A stretch of DNA of 8,887 bases from Clostridia bacterium (GCA_003562655.1 PWUC01000197.1:1-8887); one strand, 5' to 3'; positions 1 to 6,769 are shown, counted from the stretch's first letter. Translations and numbers: made by a program. Notes: generated from the sequence alone by a model not told the origin.

Positions 1-134
1 CTCACCCACGAAGGGGCCAGGTGCGTCTCGCAGGGTCGTGAGGATCACGGCGGCGTGAACCTGCCCCCGACAGCAGGCCGGTACACACAGAACCTGTCGA
101 GACCGGATGACAGAGGCGTCATTGAGATGCACAA

Positions 135-142
135 AGGGAGGG
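135..142 (+). promoter_or_regulatory. Ribosome binding site of the flavodiiron pseudogene
   Basis: An AGGGAGGG stretch lies 7 nt before the ATG at 150. Its strength and spacing support that ATG as the original start codon. I see no convincing -10/-35 pair in bases 1-134. Confidence 0.6.
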
Positions 143-149
143 AAGCCCC

Positions 150-997
150 ATGAAGAGCTACTGGACACCGGAAATAGCACCAGGTGTTCTTGCCGTCGGC
201 GTGAGGGACCCGAAACGGAGGCTATTCGATTCCCTGATCCCCCTGCCCGGGGGGACCACTTACAACCCCTATCTTGTACGAGGCTCCGAAAGGACCGCGC
301 TCGTGGACACGGTGAACCCCGGCTTCGAGCACGAGCTGCTCGCCAGGGTGGAATCGCTCTGCGGCGATGAACCGGTCGATTATGTGATCATGAACCACGC
401 TGAACCCGATCATGCCGGCGCGATACCAGAGGTGCTGACACGATACCCGGAATCAACCCTGATCGCGGGCGAACAGGGAGCGCGGATGGCCCATCTGTAT
501 TTCGGCGCACCGCCGGACCGCATTGAGGTGGTTTCGGACGGGCGGGAAATGAGCCTGGGAGCAAAGACGCTGAGGTTCCTGGACACCCCCATGCTACACT
601 GGCCGGAGACCATCATGACCTACCTGGTCGAGCAGCAGGTTCTCTTCTCCTGTGATTTCTTCGGAACCCACACCGCTGCTGGTCCTCACGCCCGCGAGGT
701 TCCCGAGATCATTCCGTTCGCGAAACGCTACTTCGGCGAGATCATGATGCCGTTCCGCTTCGCTGCTTGAAGATATCCGAGCTGCAGCTTTCGGTGATAG
801 CACCCAGTCACGGCCCCATATATGACGATCCCGCCGTCATCGTGCAGCCCTACGCCAGGTGGTCCGAGGGAGATACCGAGCGGAAGGTTCTCATCGTCTA
901 CGTCAGCATGTGGGGCTCCACTGCTGGCCTGGTCAGGCACCTGGTAGAGCAGCTCTCCGCCCGCGGCGTGGCCGGGGCGATCGCGGAGAAGATCTGA
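150..997 (+). pseudogene. fprA: Flavodiiron protein (FprA/ROO type), frameshifted and C-terminally truncated
   Basis: Flavodiiron proteins are cytoplasmic enzymes of anaerobes that reduce O2 to water or NO to N2O. They have an N-terminal metallo-beta-lactamase-type diiron domain and a C-terminal FMN flavodoxin domain, usually about 400 residues in all. The first segment (150-770, 206 codons) holds the diiron ligand motif H-A-E-P-D-H (H83, E85, D87, H88), H150 and D169. It ends at a TGA just after the family-like IMMPFR. The protein resumes in another frame (about 767-997) with K-I-S-E-L, the last diiron histidine in PSHGPIY, and the start of the flavodoxin domain (KVLIVYVSMWGSTAGL). It stops after AIAEKI, so about 110 flavodoxin residues are missing. 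The junction also seems about five residues short of related proteins, which suggests a small deletion of 3n+1 bases. Loss of most of the FMN domain makes activity very unlikely. The family call is firm; pseudogene status could be overturned only by sequence error at two places. Confidence 0.85.
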
Positions 998-1227
998 ACA
1001 GGCGGTACACGCGTTCCGGGAGTTGGGCGGGATGACCCCGCCCCCTCCCTCACCAACAGCCGCTCCCTGCGAGCAGCCGGCACTGGGTAGGCACCTCCCA
1101 GCCCGAAAGCGGTCCCTGAGCAGCCCCCGCAGATGAGGAGCTGAAGGCGGGGCAATGCTGGTGCCGATATGCTGAACAGATCGCGGCAGGATGCTCCCGC
1201 GTGAACCAGGTGACATGCCCCTGGTCC

Positions 1228-1257
1228 TCCCGGGACATCACATGCACTGTCCCGGGA
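1228..1257. repeat. Perfect 10-bp inverted repeat with 10-nt spacer
   Basis: The left arm TCCCGGGACA (1228-1237) and right arm TGTCCCGGGA (1248-1257) are exact reverse complements around the spacer TCACATGCAC. No T-run follows, so it is not a classical intrinsic terminator. It lies about 220 bp before the TATAAT box. It could be an operator, an RNA hairpin ending transcripts from the left, or a leftover of a mobile element. Confidence 0.6.
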
Positions 1258-1416
1258 CGATCAGGCCTTCATTCAGGGACTGTTCGGGGGGCTGAAGCCT
1301 CGGGCTTTCGCAACTGATCGCCCGTGCTACTCCGAAAGAGAGAAACCGCGGGTGCAGATCCTGCAATGCGCGGCCAACCCCTGTATCCGGGCGGGAAACG
1401 CCAGGATTTACGCTGC

Positions 1417-1437
1417 CTGTCGCAGGACTGTCGCAGG
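1417..1437 (+). repeat. Two direct repeats with 11-bp period upstream of a promoter
   Basis: CTGTCGCAGG occurs at 1417-1426 and again at 1428-1437, one base apart, giving an 11-bp period close to one helical turn. The pair ends about 40 bp before the TATAAT box at 1479-1484, where an activator or a second operator half could bind. It may be a target for the helix-turn-helix protein encoded just downstream, but that is inference. Confidence 0.4.
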
Positions 1438-1454
1438 TTTGGCGGGTCAGCGCC

Positions 1455-1484
1455 GTGGAGGCCGGATCCCGGATGACCTATAAT
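1455..1484 (+). promoter_or_regulatory. Candidate sigma-70-type promoter of the HTH membrane protein
   Basis: A perfect -10 consensus TATAAT lies at 1479-1484, conspicuous in this GC-rich DNA. At the expected -35 distance there is only a poor match (GTGGAG or TGGAGG around 1455-1461). The spacer carries a tandem near-repeat, CCGGATC then CCGGATG (1462-1475). Transcription would start near 1490, giving a leader of about 25 nt that just contains the ribosome binding site before 1516. The weak -35 would fit dependence on an activator. Confidence 0.5.
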
Positions 1485-1502
1485 GAGAGCAAGACTGAGG
1501 GA

Positions 1503-1507
1503 GAGGG
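1503..1507 (+). promoter_or_regulatory. Ribosome binding site deciding the start at 1516
   Basis: GAGGG lies 8 nt before ATG 1516, within the purine-rich stretch 1497-1507. An alternative upstream ATG at 1483 falls inside the TATAAT -10 element and would not be transcribed from this promoter, so 1516 is preferred. Confidence 0.55.
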
Positions 1508-1515
1508 TGACGGCA

Positions 1516-2454
1516 ATGGCCTCTGTAAGACCCGACCCGGTCGTCGTCAGGCGTCTGCGGGAGGAGCGGCTGTGGACGCAGGAGCAGCTGGCGGAGAGCG
1601 CGCGCGTGAGCCTGCGGACGGTTCAGAGGATCGAGAAGGGACTATCGGTCGCGGCATCCAGTCTTCGCTCGGTGGCAGATTCCCTGGAGGTCGACCACGA
1701 CCGCCTCAGGAGGCCCTCCGGCAGGCCCGCGCGGTGGGCATCCGCCATTGCCGTCTGCCTCGTCGCCGCGGTACTCCTGGCCGTAGCCGCGAGCAACACC
1801 GGCGGGGGCGGCGAGGTGAGGCTTTACGGGGTGATGGAACCGCCCGGGGAAAACGACTTGCCCGAGGACCTCGAGGATGCCATGTGGCGGATGACCACCA
1901 TCGTCCACGATCCGGCGACCAGTACGAAACATCACGTCGGCGACGACTGGAAGGTGCAGGCCTGCCTGTATCTCGGGACCTACGAATACGAGATCCCCAA
2001 CCCCAGGACGAAGGCCCCGGAGACCCTCATCGAGGAAACCTACCTGGCCCTCGCCACCTACCGGGTGGACGATGCCACGGTGGCGACCGCGGGCCTGATG
2101 CGGCGACAGACCTGCTTCGACGACTACTCCTACGCATACCGACGCCTGGCCGGGGGCAACGTGTCCCCCGAGGTGCGGGTTCCGGTGACCGTAGTCACGA
2201 CCAACGAGAGCCTCGGGGCCGAGCACATGGCCCGCCTGGTCATGGGCTGGGTCCACCACCCCGGGGTAGACCAGTTCACCGTGAAGTTCAGTGACGGTCG
2301 ATCAGCCACCGTGTGCGCGGGGGATCACCGGTATTTCGTCGGGGTTCTGGACCGCGCGCGCCGGCCCGCGAGCCCATCCTCGCTCTTTGACCTGCAGCAG
2401 ATCACCGTGACCCAGATCGTGGCCTATGATCGCGACGGCAACATCATCGATTAG
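1516..2454 (+). CDS. Xre-family helix-turn-helix protein with one membrane span and an unknown outer domain
   Basis: The 312-residue protein begins with an Xre/Cro-type DNA-binding domain (about residues 9-62): TQEQLAESARVSLRTVQRIEKG is the helix-turn-helix core, shown here only to mark residues 21-42. A hydrophobic segment at about 74-93 (WASAIAVCLVAAVLLAVAAS) follows a basic stretch (RRPSGRPAR), as expected for an inside-to-outside membrane anchor. Residues 94-312 form a mostly polar domain that I do not recognise, with Cys150, Cys200 and Cys267. A membrane-tethered one-component regulator that senses something outside and binds DNA inside is the natural inference. RodZ has the same general layout (N-terminal HTH, one membrane span), but I see no RodZ-type sequence. 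The nearby upstream repeats make autoregulation possible. It converges on the bifurcation operon and is not part of it, so any control of that operon is unproven. Confidence 0.75.
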   Translation: MASVRPDPVVVRRLREERLWTQEQLAESARVSLRTVQRIEKGLSVAASSLRSVADSLEVDHDRLRRPSGRPARWASAIAVCLVAAVLLAVAASNTGGGGEVRLYGVMEPPGENDLPEDLEDAMWRMTTIVHDPATSTKHHVGDDWKVQACLYLGTYEYEIPNPRTKAPETLIEETYLALATYRVDDATVATAGLMRRQTCFDDYSYAYRRLAGGNVSPEVRVPVTVVTTNESLGAEHMARLVMGWVHHPGVDQFTVKFSDGRSATVCAGDHRYFVGVLDRARRPASPSSLFDLQQITVTQIVAYDRDGNIID

Positions 2455-2509
2455 CCCGGGCGATGGTCCCCGCGCCGTCCGTCGGGCTGAACGGGGCGCC
2501 CGCGGGAAA

Positions 2510-2529
2510 GCCCGGGGAAATCCCCGGGC
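2510..2529. terminator. GC-rich hairpin between convergent genes (possible terminator)
   Basis: GCCCGGGG (2510-2517) pairs with CCCCGGGC (2522-2529) around the loop AAAT, an 8-bp all-GC stem. It lies 56 bp after the plus-strand stop and 62 bp after the minus-strand operon's last stop, so it could end both transcripts. There is no T-run on either side, so intrinsic termination is uncertain. Confidence 0.4.
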
Positions 2530-2543
2530 CGTTGATCCTGGAC

Positions 2544-2580
2544 GGGGAGGTCTCGCCGCCACGACCGCCGCGACCTCCCC
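2544..2580. terminator. Second hairpin, end of the minus-strand operon
   Basis: GGGGAGGTC (2544-2552) and GACCTCCCC (2572-2580) are perfect reverse complements with a 19-nt loop. The stem begins 11 nt after the stop codon of the FrdA-like gene (read on the minus strand), a usual place for a terminator. No T-tract follows, so this is a structural suggestion only. Confidence 0.35.
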
Positions 2581-2590
2581 GCATTCGGGG

Positions 2591-4195
2591 TCACTGTCCC
2601 GAACGGGTCACGTAGTCCGGGAGCAGCATGGGTGAGCTCCTCTCCCCCAGACCCAATCCCGCCAGTTCCTCGTTGAAGCGTCTGACGTGGTCGAGACCCA
2701 GTGTCCCGCCCCGGATTTCGCCAACCCGTCCCGCCACCGTCCGTCCGGCCCTCCGGCCGAAGACCAGAATGTCGAGCAGGCTGTTGCCCATGAGGCGGTT
2801 GTTCCCGTGGATCCCTCCCGCGGCCTCTCCCGCGATGTACAGATTCGGCACCTGCAGGCTCTGGCCGAACTCATCGATCTCGATCCCACCGTTCTGATAG
2901 TGCAGGGTCGGATATGCCAGGATCGGATCTCGACTCATGTCGATGTCGAATCTCTGGTACTGCCGGAACATGGCCGGGAGCTGGGCCCTGACGGCACCCG
3001 GTCCATGGATCTGTTCTATCATGGGAGAATCCAGCCACACCCCCGGCTGCCCGGTTACCGTCACGTAGCCCCTGTTCCGGCTGACACACTCTCTTATGAT
3101 GGCGGAGGATACGGCATCCCGGGTCTCCAGTGAGTAGACGAACTGCTCCCCGTCGGCGTTGACCAGCTGGGCGCCGATCCCCCGGACCTTCTCGGTGACC
3201 AGCTGTCCCACCATCTGCTCCGGATAGGCGACGCCGGTGGGATGGAACTGGGTGGACGCCATGAAGGCCAGTCTGCAGCCGGCGCGATAGGCCATGACCA
3301 GGCCATCGGCCGTCGCCCCATAGTGGTTGCTGGTTGGAAACTCCGAGACGTGGAGGCGCCCGAACCCTCCCGTTGCGAGGATCGTCGTTTTGGCCCTCGC
3401 GATCTGCATCTCGCCCGTTTCAAAGTGCTCCAGCACGGCCCCCGCACAGCCGCCCTCATCATCCAGGAGCAGTTCCACGGCAGAGCAGAACTCGATGACG
3501 GGGATGGGGTGATTCCTGAGCTCATCGCGGAGGGTCCGCATGATCTCGGCACCGGTGTAGTCGCGGGCACAGTGCATCCTCTTGCGAGAGGTCCCGCCGC
3601 CGTGGATGGTCTCCATGATGCCGTCGGCATCCTTGTTGAACATGCAGCCCAGTTCCTCGAGCCAGTTCATGATCAGGGGGGCATCGTGGGTCAGGACTCT
3701 GACCAGCTCCGACCTGTTGGTGAAGCCGCCGCCGCCGAGTACGTCCAGGTAGTGTATGAGCGGGGAGTCATTCTCCTTGGTCGCCGCCTGTATGCCTCCC
3801 TGGGCCATCATGGTATTGGAGTCACCGAGCCTGAGCTTGGTGACCAGAAGCACATCAGCCTTCTGTTCGTGGGCCGCCAGGGCGGCCGCCACTCCCGCAC
3901 CGCCGCCTCCGATGATCAGCACGTCCACATCATGGTCGGGATGATCCAGGGAGAGGGCATCGGGATCGATGCGGCTTTTGCCCTCGAGGCAGTCGACCAG
4001 TTCATGGGGCATCCGGTCACCGGCATTGGGGCCGATCTTGACCGGGCGCTGTGTGTCCTCCCTGTAGTCAGGGTGGAATTCGCGGAGGAGGGTCTCCTTC
4101 TCATCCGGGGCAAGAGAGGGATGCCTCTCCTGGAGCCTCCGGGCGCGCGTTTCCTCCACCTTCCGGATAGACTCGCGCATATCGTCAGTGTACAC
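2591..4195 (-). CDS. Fumarate reductase/succinate dehydrogenase-type flavoprotein subunit (FrdA/TfrA-like)
   Basis: This FAD protein likely interconverts fumarate and succinate, or a similar enoate pair, at a soluble complex. In the 534-residue product the Rossmann motif IIGGGGAG is at about 94-101. The fumarate reductase active-site set is complete: H318 (FHPTG), T334-E335 and R338 (TEKVRG), R359 (TRDAVSSA), H432 (LHYQNGG) and R467 (HGNNRLMGNS). The histidine that covalently binds FAD in classical SdhA/FrdA (S-H-T) is replaced by asparagine (S-N-T, N127), so FAD should be non-covalent. An N-terminal extension of about 88 charged residues precedes the FAD domain. The usual C-terminal helical domain is almost absent. 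I place the start at GTG 4195, because AGGGAGG (4211-4205) is 9 nt upstream of it but directly abuts the alternative GTG at 4204. L-aspartate oxidase (NadB) and AprA are less likely given the B-subunit partner. Family is near certain; the true substrate is inferred. Confidence 0.88.
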   Translation of the reverse strand: MYTDDMRESIRKVEETRARRLQERHPSLAPDEKETLLREFHPDYREDTQRPVKIGPNAGDRMPHELVDCLEGKSRIDPDALSLDHPDHDVDVLIIGGGGAGVAAALAAHEQKADVLLVTKLRLGDSNTMMAQGGIQAATKENDSPLIHYLDVLGGGGFTNRSELVRVLTHDAPLIMNWLEELGCMFNKDADGIMETIHGGGTSRKRMHCARDYTGAEIMRTLRDELRNHPIPVIEFCSAVELLLDDEGGCAGAVLEHFETGEMQIARAKTTILATGGFGRLHVSEFPTSNHYGATADGLVMAYRAGCRLAFMASTQFHPTGVAYPEQMVGQLVTEKVRGIGAQLVNADGEQFVYSLETRDAVSSAIIRECVSRNRGYVTVTGQPGVWLDSPMIEQIHGPGAVRAQLPAMFRQYQRFDIDMSRDPILAYPTLHYQNGGIEIDEFGQSLQVPNLYIAGEAAGGIHGNNRLMGNSLLDILVFGRRAGRTVAGRVGEIRGGTLGLDHVRRFNEELAGLGLGERSSPMLLPDYVTRSGQ

Positions 4196-4204
4196 TGCGG
4201 TCAC

Positions 4205-4211
4205 CCTCCCT
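4205..4211 (-). promoter_or_regulatory. Ribosome binding site of the FrdA-like gene, overlapping the preceding stop codon region
   Basis: AGGGAGG read on the minus strand overlaps the TAG stop (4212-4210) of the FrdB-like gene. It sits 9 nt before GTG 4195 but 0 nt before GTG 4204, and so decides for 4195. The arrangement suggests translational coupling of the two subunits. Confidence 0.6.
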
Positions 4212-4917
4212 ATTGCTCAATGTCACGGGCATTGTACAGCTCCTGCAGCTCCTCGGTGTCCATGTTCATCATCCGCTCCAGATCCTCGTCGAATTTGCCC
4301 TCCTCGATCTCTCTGAGGCGGTCCTCAAGATGCCTGGTCCGGGGCGCCATGTACTTCGCGTACAGGCGTCGGGCCAGGATGGCCACGTTGTGTGGAACCT
4401 GCTCCGATGGGCATCGCGACGCGCACAGACCGCACATGATGCAATCGAAGGATTTGTCTGCGACCCCGGCGATGTCTCCGCGCATTGCCCGGGCCATTAT
4501 GTCCATCACATCCAGATCCTGGGGACAGGCCTTGGTACACGAATTGCACCCCACGCACCGCGAGAGCTCCGGGTAGAGGTGCATCAGGGTAGCCAGATTC
4601 GGCTCCAGTTTATCCAGATCGTGACGCGCCCTGTTGGCCGGGTAGAAGGGGATGATGGTCAGATACATTCCCTCCTCGGCCACCGTCTGGCAGGCGAGGC
4701 CCACCTTCAGGCGGTAGTCTCCCTCTGTGCGGTAGACTGTGCCGCAGGCCCCGCAGAATCCACCCCGGCAGCCCGCGCCCCGTACGAGGCGGTGGCCTGC
4801 ATATTCCATGGCCTTCATTATCGTCAGACCCACCGGGACTTCGTAGCGTTTCCCCATGAGGTGTATGGCGACCATCTGGGGCGTTCCGTCATCCATAACC
4901 GCGTCTGATTCAGCCAC
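4210..4917 (-). CDS. Fumarate reductase/succinate dehydrogenase-type iron-sulfur subunit (FrdB-like)
   Basis: This 235-residue subunit would carry electrons to the FAD of the downstream flavoprotein. An N-terminal ferredoxin fold holds the [2Fe-2S] ligands C50-x4-C55-x2-C58 and C76. The C-terminal half has two four-cysteine motifs, C121/C124/C127/C131-Pro and C159/C162/C165/C169-Pro. The second motif has the full cysteine set for [4Fe-4S]; classical FrdB/SdhB has a 4Fe plus a 3Fe cluster here. There is no CCG (HdrB-like) domain, unlike TfrB of methanogens, so it lacks its own disulfide or thiol site. The last about 45 residues are highly charged and probably helical. The start is a GTG with the strong ribosome binding site AGGAGG upstream. 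It begins 14 nt after flxA and ends just before the flavoprotein gene, and no membrane-anchor (FrdC/D, SdhC) gene is present. The iron-sulfur subunit role is firm; its direct contact with Flx proteins is inferred. Confidence 0.88.
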   Translation of the reverse strand: MAESDAVMDDGTPQMVAIHLMGKRYEVPVGLTIMKAMEYAGHRLVRGAGCRGGFCGACGTVYRTEGDYRLKVGLACQTVAEEGMYLTIIPFYPANRARHDLDKLEPNLATLMHLYPELSRCVGCNSCTKACPQDLDVMDIMARAMRGDIAGVADKSFDCIMCGLCASRCPSEQVPHNVAILARRLYAKYMAPRTRHLEDRLREIEEGKFDEDLERMMNMDTEELQELYNARDIEQ

Positions 4918-4931
4918 TGTCCTCCCCCTCC

Positions 4932-5762
4932 TCAGTACTCCTGGGGCAAACTCCGCAGCTGCTCATAGGTGAAGACAGGCCCGTCCACGCAGACATACCT
5001 GCCACCGATATTGCAGCGTCCGCAGATCCCCACGCCGCACTGCATCTTCATCTCCAGGGTCGTCACAATCTGGTCGTCTGCAAAGCCCAGTCTCTTGAGG
5101 GCCTCGATGGTGAACTTGATCATGATCGGAGGACCGCAGGTGATCGCCACGGTGCCCCCGGGTGAGGGAGCGAGCTCCTCCAGCCTGTGGGGGACCAGCG
5201 CCACCGCGCCGTCCCAGTCCTCATCCGCTGCGTCCACGGTCAGATGCACGTCGGCATCCTCTGCCAGGGGCCAGTTGTCCCGCAGCTCCCTCTTGAAACA
5301 CAGGTCCCCGGGAGACCGGGCGCCGTACAGGATGTCAATGTGCCCGAAGTCGTCCCGGGCATCCAGGCAATGATTTACCAGGGAACGCAGGGGGGCCAGC
5401 CCGATCCCACCCCCGATGAACAGGAGGTCGCGACCCTTCCACTCGTCCACTGGGAAGGCGTTGCCGTAGGGACCCCGAACCCCGATCTTGTGACCGGGTT
5501 CTGCCTCGTGCAGGGCAGAGGTAACGCGGCCGACCCGCTTGACGCTGAAATGCAGGGGACCCCGGGCACTGTAGTTCGAACAGATCGAGATCATGGACTC
5601 GCCCACACCGAACACAGACAGCATGGCACACTGGCCCGGCCGGTATGAAAAACTCTCACGGCTGTCCATCTCGACGATGAAGGTCCTGACATCCCCTGAA
5701 TCGGTCTCGGTGATGATCTTTTCTATCGTCGCCACCTGGGGCACAAGGGGATTGGCACCCAT
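4932..5762 (-). CDS. flxA: FlxA: FAD- and NAD(P)-binding oxidoreductase subunit
   Basis: This is the likely NAD(P)H entry point of the Flx module. The 276-residue protein follows the ferredoxin-reductase fold of AsrB and PyrK. The FAD-binding barrel has YRPGQ (40-44) and ESMISICSN (55-63). The nucleotide domain has IGGGIGLAPLRS (116-127) and T-C-G-P-P (208-212). A C-terminal [2Fe-2S] site has C242, C247, C250 and C258. The ATG start shares one base with the flxB stop (TGATG), and the purine-rich stretch AAGGGG lies just upstream. A longer frame begins at 5849, but it would lie inside flxB and adds unconserved-looking sequence. It could be read as anaerobic sulfite reductase subunit B, but flxD and hdrA in the same operon, and no siroheme subunit, favour FlxA. 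Preference for NADH over NADPH cannot be judged by eye. Confidence 0.88.
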   Translation of the reverse strand: MGANPLVPQVATIEKIITETDSGDVRTFIVEMDSRESFSYRPGQCAMLSVFGVGESMISICSNYSARGPLHFSVKRVGRVTSALHEAEPGHKIGVRGPYGNAFPVDEWKGRDLLFIGGGIGLAPLRSLVNHCLDARDDFGHIDILYGARSPGDLCFKRELRDNWPLAEDADVHLTVDAADEDWDGAVALVPHRLEELAPSPGGTVAITCGPPIMIKFTIEALKRLGFADDQIVTTLEMKMQCGVGICGRCNIGGRYVCVDGPVFTYEQLRSLPQEY

Positions 5763-6769
5763 CAAACCACCCCTTCCAGATCGGTTATGACCGCCAGCAT
5801 GTGAAGGCCGACGGGACACCTCGCCACACAGCGCCCACAGCCGACACACTGAAACTCTCCGTAGTTCTCAGGGAAGTAGACCAGCTTGTGCATGAATCGC
5901 TGACGAACCCTCTCGAGAGGGGTCGGCCGCGGGTTGTGATCTGCCGCCATGAGCAGGAAATGCTCAAACTGGCACGAGTCCCATCCACGCATCCTCCTGC
6001 CCCGGGTTCCCCGGACGGCATCAAAGATGGCGAAGCAGTAGCAGCTGGGGCACACGTAGCCGCAGATGCCGCAGCTGAGACAGCGGTCTGACAGCCGGGC
6101 CCAGTGGGCATGATCGAAGATGTCCTCCCCCAGCTGAGGCACCGACAGCTTCTGAGCGGCGGGCACCTCCGTCGCCTCGGAATGCGCCCTGGCCCTTTCG
6201 GCCTCATCATCGGAGACATCCTCCAGGTGCTCCCTGACGAGGGAGACCACCTCCGGGCCCCTGTCGGTCACGGGCTCAAGATAGAGGTCCTCTCCGAGGG
6301 GGTAGCAGACCAGGTCGGAACCCCGCTTCCCGGCGGGCGATCCGCCCATGGCGGTGCAGAAACAGTTCGGTCCGGACTGCTCGCAGGCGACGGTGATGAT
6401 TGTCGTGGCGTCCCTCTGCCGGCGGAAGTTCTCATCAGAAAACTCGCCCTCGGTGAAGACCCGGGCAGTCCGCGCCAGAGCGAGGGCATCGCAGGGCCGG
6501 GTCCCGAAGACCACCCGGTCCCCCGGGGGGGCCGGTTCCGAGACCGAGATGTTCTCATAGCCCCCCTCAAAGGAGGCGATCTCCTCGGTCTGCGGATAGA
6601 GCAGGTCCTTGAGAGAGTTGTCGGGATTGATGTAGTTCCGGGCCGGTTCGCCTCCCTGCCACTTCCTGAGCATGACCCGGCCCTCCTCGTCGGCGGGAGC
6701 ATACACCTCGGCCTCCTGCCCGAGGATCTCGAGAACCTCGGGAACCTCGGTTATCCTTAACTTCATCAT
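5762..6769 (-). CDS. flxB: FlxB: iron-sulfur electron-transfer subunit (AsrA-like)
   Basis: The 335-residue protein passes electrons between FlxA and the rest of the complex. The N-terminal domain contains G-T-R-P-C-D-A-L-A-L (89-98), typical of AsrA-like and hydrogenase-linked proteins, and a cysteine group at C129, C136 and C138 (A-C-E-Q-S-G-P-N-C-F-C). Two [4Fe-4S] motifs follow: C230/C233/C236/C240-Pro and C308/C311/C314/C318-Pro. Just after the first motif is CPSCYC (C240, C243, C245), matched by a similar group in FlxC. An acidic stretch at about 180-205 probably links the domains. The start ATG overlaps the flxC stop by ATGA, and its gene overlaps flxA by one base, which points to translational coupling and fixed stoichiometry. 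AsrA of sulfite reductase is the alternative reading and is disfavoured by context. Confidence 0.85.
   Translation of the reverse strand: MMKLRITEVPEVLEILGQEAEVYAPADEEGRVMLRKWQGGEPARNYINPDNSLKDLLYPQTEEIASFEGGYENISVSEPAPPGDRVVFGTRPCDALALARTARVFTEGEFSDENFRRQRDATTIITVACEQSGPNCFCTAMGGSPAGKRGSDLVCYPLGEDLYLEPVTDRGPEVVSLVREHLEDVSDDEAERARAHSEATEVPAAQKLSVPQLGEDIFDHAHWARLSDRCLSCGICGYVCPSCYCFAIFDAVRGTRGRRMRGWDSCQFEHFLLMAADHNPRPTPLERVRQRFMHKLVYFPENYGEFQCVGCGRCVARCPVGLHMLAVITDLEGVV

Larger units (their letters stand above)
998..1478. other. Intergenic region without recognisable gene
   Basis: About 480 bases separate the truncated flavodiiron gene from the promoter of the next gene. No frame continues the missing flavodoxin sequence recognisably. 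A frame from about 1213 to 1482 stays open on the plus strand, but it has no ATG, GTG or TTG start and resembles no family I know; open frames of this size are expected at this GC content. The region holds the inverted repeat at 1228-1257 and the direct repeats at 1417-1437, listed separately. Confidence 0.55.

Noticed and set aside
1..153. Frame open from the left edge to a TGA that overlaps the ATG at 150 (ATGA)
   Set aside because: The overlap looks like translational coupling, but the 50-residue peptide resembles no protein I know and has no visible start. An open frame of this length is unremarkable at high GC.
768..770. TGA in the flavodiiron gene as a selenocysteine codon or site of programmed frameshifting
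   Set aside because: Reading on in the same frame meets further stops within about ten codons and no family sequence. There is no slippery heptamer, residues seem to be missing at the junction, and the C-terminal domain is lost as well.
1213..1482. Open plus-strand frame in the intergenic region, possibly a small Cys-containing protein
   Set aside because: It has no ATG, GTG or TTG start, no ribosome binding site and no family resemblance.
1483..1515. Upstream start for the HTH membrane protein at ATG 1483
   Set aside because: That ATG lies within the TATAAT element, while ATG 1516 has a well-spaced ribosome binding site and starts just before the conserved HTH domain.
2591..4195. L-aspartate oxidase (NadB) or adenylylsulfate reductase AprA
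   Set aside because: The gene follows a three-cluster FrdB-type subunit and keeps the fumarate reductase residues. NadB does not use such a partner, and AprA has a different active site and a short ferredoxin partner.
3242..4576. Long plus-strand open frame of 444 codons opposite the FrdAB genes
   Set aside because: It is antisense to two genes with clear conserved motifs, and its product has no recognisable domain. It is a GC-driven shadow frame.
4932..6769. Anaerobic sulfite reductase subunits AsrA and AsrB
   Set aside because: FlxA and FlxB resemble AsrB and AsrA, but no siroheme AsrC gene is present and the genes are coupled to flxC, flxD and hdrA.
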